NCBI GenBank assembly: GCA_015501055.1
Contig: JADNYV010001018.1
Location: 1 to 10,693 of the forward strand
Direction of reading: 5' to 3'
From: Mucidula mucida
Taxonomy: Eukaryota; Basidiomycota; Agaricomycetes; Agaricales; Physalacriaceae
DNA length: 10,693 nucleotides
In this document: piece after piece, positions 7,216 through 10,693 of the stretch
How the letters are laid out: every line of letters starts with the position of its first letter
How positions within the stretch are numbered: the first letter of the stretch is position 1
The notes under the pieces: generated by a model
Seen by the model: only the letters and a program-made list of their open reading frames with translations
The model's database searches: none
Told to the model about the DNA's origin: nothing
Program-made: the position numbers and the translations under genes

Positions 7216-10087
7216 ATGTTTCCCCGTATCTTCCCTCTGGTGCTCGTCCTGCCTCTAACCTATGCGTGGTTCCCTGGACCAGGTGGCCCCGTTGTCGGAC
7301 GCCAAGGAAGCGGAGAGACTTTCACTGTTGACTTTCAAGACGGTGTCAACGCTCAGGATGACACGTCGAAAAAGCCAAATTCGGCGCTATATTATACGAC
7401 GGACGGTGGTACTCCAGTCGCGCATCCTTACGAGTATCAGCGCATTGGAAGCGATGGTCTGCAGTGACATGCTTAACATCTAATATTTGTGCTAACGCGG
7501 TTTATTAGGTCCTCTCCTACTACAAGACGTACATCTCACAGAGCTGTTCGGCGCGTTTGATCGCGAGCGAATTCCGGAGCGCGTCGTCCACGCGAAAGGA
7601 GGCGAGTACTTCCCCGCATTGAACACCTCGCATCTCTCATACCAAAGTCTATTTATTAGCTGGCGCACATGGTTATTTCGAGGTTACCAACGCAGATTTC
7701 GTTAAACAGTATACAATGATGTGAGTTGGCTATTTCCATACTCTGATAAAATCTTCATGTCGTACGTCTTTATAGGGATGTCTTCAGCGAGGTATGCGGA
7801 CCAAACAGACATTTTTCGTGCCTTTACTCAACAGAGTTAGAATGGACTAAGGACTCCTATCACTAGTGAGCATTCCAACGTTCAAATCCGAATTTCGCAC
7901 TAAAGCCTATGTCGTACAGTGCGATTCAGTACTGTTGGTGGCGAGTCTGGATCTGCAGATGAAGCCCGCGATCCTCGCGGGTTCGCGATGAAGTATGCTC
8001 AATTGACGTTTCTCTCTCTGCCACTAACTTGCAACGATATCAGATTCCGCACTCGCAAAGGAATATGGGATTTGGTCATGAACAGTTCGTGCCCTATTCC
8101 CTAAACACGCAACAGTTCTCATTCTTCCCCATCAGATACGCCTGTCTTCTTCATTCGTGATGCTGCGAAGTTCCCGCATTTCATCCATGTAAGCGCTTGA
8201 TTGGATGCCTGCATTTCGTACAGTCCTGACAGCGGTGTACTTGTCAGACGCAAAAGAGGAATCCTCAAACACATTTGAAGGACAAGGAGTAAGTAACAAA
8301 CTAGAAGTAAGAATATTTCCTCATGAATCGCCTCAACAGCATGTTTTGGGATTATTTGAGCTCCAACCCAGAGTCGTTGTACCAGGTTAGTACCTCCCTT
8401 CAGGCTCGTCCTCGCGCAAGTCTAATTTTCTCTTCCAGGTCATGCGCCTATTCTCTGATTTGGGGACACCGTACGGGTTTACGCATATGAATGGATGGAC
8501 CGGACATTCATATAGGTTCGCTTCTTTCGTAACCTCGCAATCGCGCTCTCACGCTGAAGGCATGTGCAGGTGGATAAAGGAAGATGGTTCTTGGGTTTAT
8601 GTCAAACTATACGCCGAAAGTATGCAAGGAGTACGTCAACGCGACTTGCGTTAATATCTCATCACGTCTGACATCATGTCTTCCTTTCCAGATACGAAAC
8701 TTCACGATTGCGGAGGCAACAAAGATACAGGGTACGTCTCGAACGCAATTCTCAACGTTGGTCCGTGGATGTTAAGTCTGATCTACAGGCGAGAATCCGG
8801 ATTTTGCGACTCAGAATTTGTATGAGTCTATCGAGAACGCAACGTACCCGGGATGGACTATGTACGCCCAGGTTTTGACTCCCTCAGAGGCAGAGACTTT
8901 CAAGTAAGTCACCTGGAGTCAACGCTTGGTCACCTCTCATTGCTTCCAGGTACAATGTGCTCGATCTTACGAAGTACGTCGTAACTATCGCACTTCGCCG
9001 GTCGTCATAACGCAATTCCAACAGAGATTGGAGCGCAGAAGATGTGCCAAGGACAGAAATTGGCAAATTCTATCTGACGCAGAACCCCAGAAAGTGCGTG
9101 TTCAAACAGGCTGTCACCCGATTTCACGTTGACCGCTACGACCATTTGTAGTTACTTCGCTGAGATAGAACAGGCAGCGTTCTCACCAGCTCGTATGGTC
9201 GAAGGTTGGGGACCTTCCGCGGACCCAGTTCTCCAAGCACGGTTATTCTCTTATTCGGATACTCATCGGTGAGTTCACGAAGTACTCTGCATGACTGATG
9301 ATTCTCAACACGTTCAAAGGTACCGCCTGGGCGTTAATTACATGGTAACAGTCTCGTTCATTTCAAAGCCGTAATGGCACCTAACGATTGTTCGCAGCAA
9401 ATCCCGGTCAACTGTCCTTTTGCGCCTGTCGGTGAGTCCTTCCTTCGGTGCTCTGTGTGCAAGATGTTGATGCTGTACCTGTAGCCAACTTCGAAAGGGA
9501 CGGAGCGATGAATGTATTAGGAAACCAAGGTGAATATCTCACTTGGAGTGTTTTCGCTCTTCGAATTTACACGTCTTGCGATACAGGGTCTCGTCCGAAT
9601 TACCTTTCCACTCTTGATCCCATTCAACTCCCGAAACGACCTTATGTTGACGAGACGCACCAGCAATGGACAGTACGTGTTGCTTCGTCTAATCGCGCTG
9701 GTGATGGCTGATTTCATGCCCCATAGGGAGGAGCTGTGTCTTCGCTCTCTAAAGTGACCGAAATAGACTTTGCATGGCCGCGTATATTCTGGGAGAGCCT
9801 CTCGGAAACTGATAAGACAAATTTCATCGGGTATGGATGGATTTACCTCATCCGAACGTCGCTGGACTTTCTTCTGTAGGAACGTTGTCGGGCATCTTGG
9901 CCTGGCGAAGAGCGAACATATTAAACGACGACAGGTTGCTCTTTTCGCGCATGTCGACGCACAGTTAGGACAGGCTATTGCTGATGGTGTTGGTGTGCCT
10001 GTGGATTCCGTCTCCTTCCCAGGATACGACACTTCGACGTGGACAAATCACACTGTGACTGCTGTTGGCAGCACTGTGGACTATTAA
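7216..10087 (+). CDS. Secreted monofunctional haem catalase in 23 exons
   Basis: It converts hydrogen peroxide to water and oxygen. Exons: 7216-7456, 7509-7601, 7660-7720, 7776-7791, 7841-7865, 7920-7992, 8044-8084, 8136-8188, 8248-8288, 8340-8385, 8439-8515, 8570-8630, 8692-8731, 8789-8903, 8950-8973, 9025-9093, 9152-9268, 9320-9344, 9398-9431, 9485-9529, 9587-9672, 9727-9830 and 9880-10087. They total 1695 nt (564 aa) and every junction keeps frame. A hydrophobic leader ([17 protein letters not shown]) predicts secretion. Key parts are distal His108 in RVVHAKG, the catalytic Asn in the NN pair 183-184, [19 protein letters not shown], and proximal Tyr393 in [10 protein letters not shown]. 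The haem-binding and catalytic residues are all present. Possible N-glycosylation sites are Asn279, Asn306 and Asn552. There is no C-terminal peroxisomal signal; the protein ends STVDY. Introns are 46-61 nt; one is GC-AG. A TATA box lies 35 nt before the start. Confidence 0.97.
7602..7659 (+). other. Non-canonical GC-AG intron in the catalase gene
   Basis: The exon ends GGAG and the intron begins GCGAGT, the usual shape of GC donors. It ends TTTATTAG. Splicing here joins HAKG to AGAHGYFEV, the conserved catalase sequence, in frame. The nearest GT (7606-7607) would shift the frame by one base. No GT-AG pair I could find gives the conserved reading. Confidence 0.88.
7776..7791 (+). other. 16-nt microexon of the catalase gene
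   Basis: This exon encodes DVFSE plus one base of the preceding Met codon. It is flanked by a 55-nt intron (GTGAGT...TATAG) and a 49-nt intron (GTATGC...GTTAG). The next exon is only 25 nt and encodes NGLRTPIT. Together they rebuild the conserved stretch from YTMM to RFSTVGG. Confidence 0.9.
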
Positions 10088-10233
10088 TACTCTTCTCGAA
10101 TTGGCATTAGTTCACATTTAAATTATGGGCGGGATTAGTACTAGTATCATACGCTATCTATTCTAAATCTTGATTGAGTCTGCTCAATTACCTTCATCTA
10201 GTTAGAGCCACTACACCAATCAAGATACATAAC
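10088..10233. other. Convergent 3' spacer
   Basis: The catalase and the minus-strand LRR-like gene end toward each other with 146 nt between their stop codons. Both transcripts must end in or near this AT-rich stretch. I see no distinct terminator hairpin. Confidence 0.4.
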
Positions 10234-10693
10234 TCAGACAACCTCTTTAATGTGGCCATTTTCGTCGGGTACGCAGATGGATAACCTGATACCTTTGGCC
10301 TTGAACATCTTCCACAAGTCGACTCCTGGCGCCCAAATTGTAGCTTCCGTACCATGAACTGTGAATTCAAGGCTTCGTAGAGCTGGAGTCTCAGAGAAAC
10401 CGCATCTGGATGCCAAAAGCGCCGTGAAAGACTCCCCCAACACGGTGACTGGCTGGTCATCCCGTAGCGTGAAAATGAAGAGGGCGAAGGCCTTAAGCTT
10501 GGGAAGCAGCTCGTGCTCGACGAGTCGGCCACCCTCTAGCGTGCACTTCGAGAGGCGGTCCATCAGCGCATTGAGCTGGGTGGATAGCGTACCGCCGTCG
10601 TCATATTCAGAGTACTCGAGGGAGAGCTCCAGTAGCTGCGGGAGTTTGCGAAGTGAGAAGCTGGGCGTCCGCGGGCGTAACAAAAATCATTGA
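10234..10693 (-). CDS. 3' part of an LRR-like, probable F-box family protein (5' partial)
   Basis: The frame runs from the window edge region (open from 10686) to a stop at 10234-10236, about 150 codons. It has leucine-rich segments such as LRKLPQLLELSLEY, LLPKLKAFALFIFT and TPALRSLEFTVHG, then ends near LSICVPDENG. This is the look of the C-terminal tail of the large F-box/LRR-like families expanded in Agaricomycetes. The F-box itself would be N-terminal and is outside the window. The first in-frame ATG is 40 codons in, and a stop lies at 10687-10689. The 5' end is therefore probably a splice acceptor, for example the CCCAG ending at 10661. If the assignment is right, the protein would be a substrate receptor of SCF ubiquitin ligases. 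The family call is by style, not by a diagnostic motif. Confidence 0.5.

Noticed and set aside
9517..10032. 171-codon minus-strand open frame opposite the catalase 3' exons
   Set aside because: It is antisense to conserved catalase exons 20-23 and has no family-like sequence.
10360..10693. Plus-strand open frame at the right edge
   Set aside because: It is Ser/Arg-rich shadow sequence opposite the LRR-like frame, whose leucine periodicity makes the minus strand the better reading.

Overview
This window is fungal nuclear DNA, most likely from a mushroom-forming basidiomycete (Agaricomycetes). Genes are compact and cut by very many tiny introns, mostly 44-62 nt, with GT-AG ends and CTNAY-like branch sites. 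The protein repertoire also fits: a PTS1-tagged 4CL-like acyl-CoA ligase, a two-domain SGNH esterase, a secreted catalase and an F-box/LRR-like tail. Most long open frames are misleading, because true exons are short and some introns have no stop. I rebuilt the three main genes by hand from splice signals, family motifs and reading-frame closure. All three close in frame from ATG to stop.

Layout: (1) 177-714, minus: a small two-exon gene of unknown function. (2) 940-2982, minus: a complete seven-exon acyl-CoA ligase of 580 aa with all adenylation motifs, ending in the peroxisomal signal AKL. (3) 3467-4079, minus: a diverged second copy of gene 1 that keeps the same intron position but lacks about 60 codons; its start is unresolved. 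(4) 4260-5926, plus: an eleven-exon secreted SGNH (GDSL) hydrolase of about 372 aa with an N-terminal beta-sandwich-like domain. (5) 5927-7173: about 1.25 kb in which I see no gene, leading into a CCAAT box and a TATA box. (6) 7216-10087, plus: a complete secreted haem catalase of 564 aa in 23 exons, one only 16 nt long, with one GC-AG intron. (7) 10234 to the right end, minus: the 3' part of an LRR-like, probably F-box, protein, convergent with the catalase.

The three enzymes fit a saprotroph's oxidative and lignocellulose metabolism: extracellular deacylation, extracellular peroxide removal, and peroxisomal activation of aryl or fatty acids. There is no operon, and nothing in the sequence proves a common pathway. 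The most unusual points are the paralogous pair of unknown genes around the ligase, the extreme fragmentation of the catalase gene with its GC-AG intron, and several stop-free introns of 3n length, one of which sits inside the ligase P-loop.
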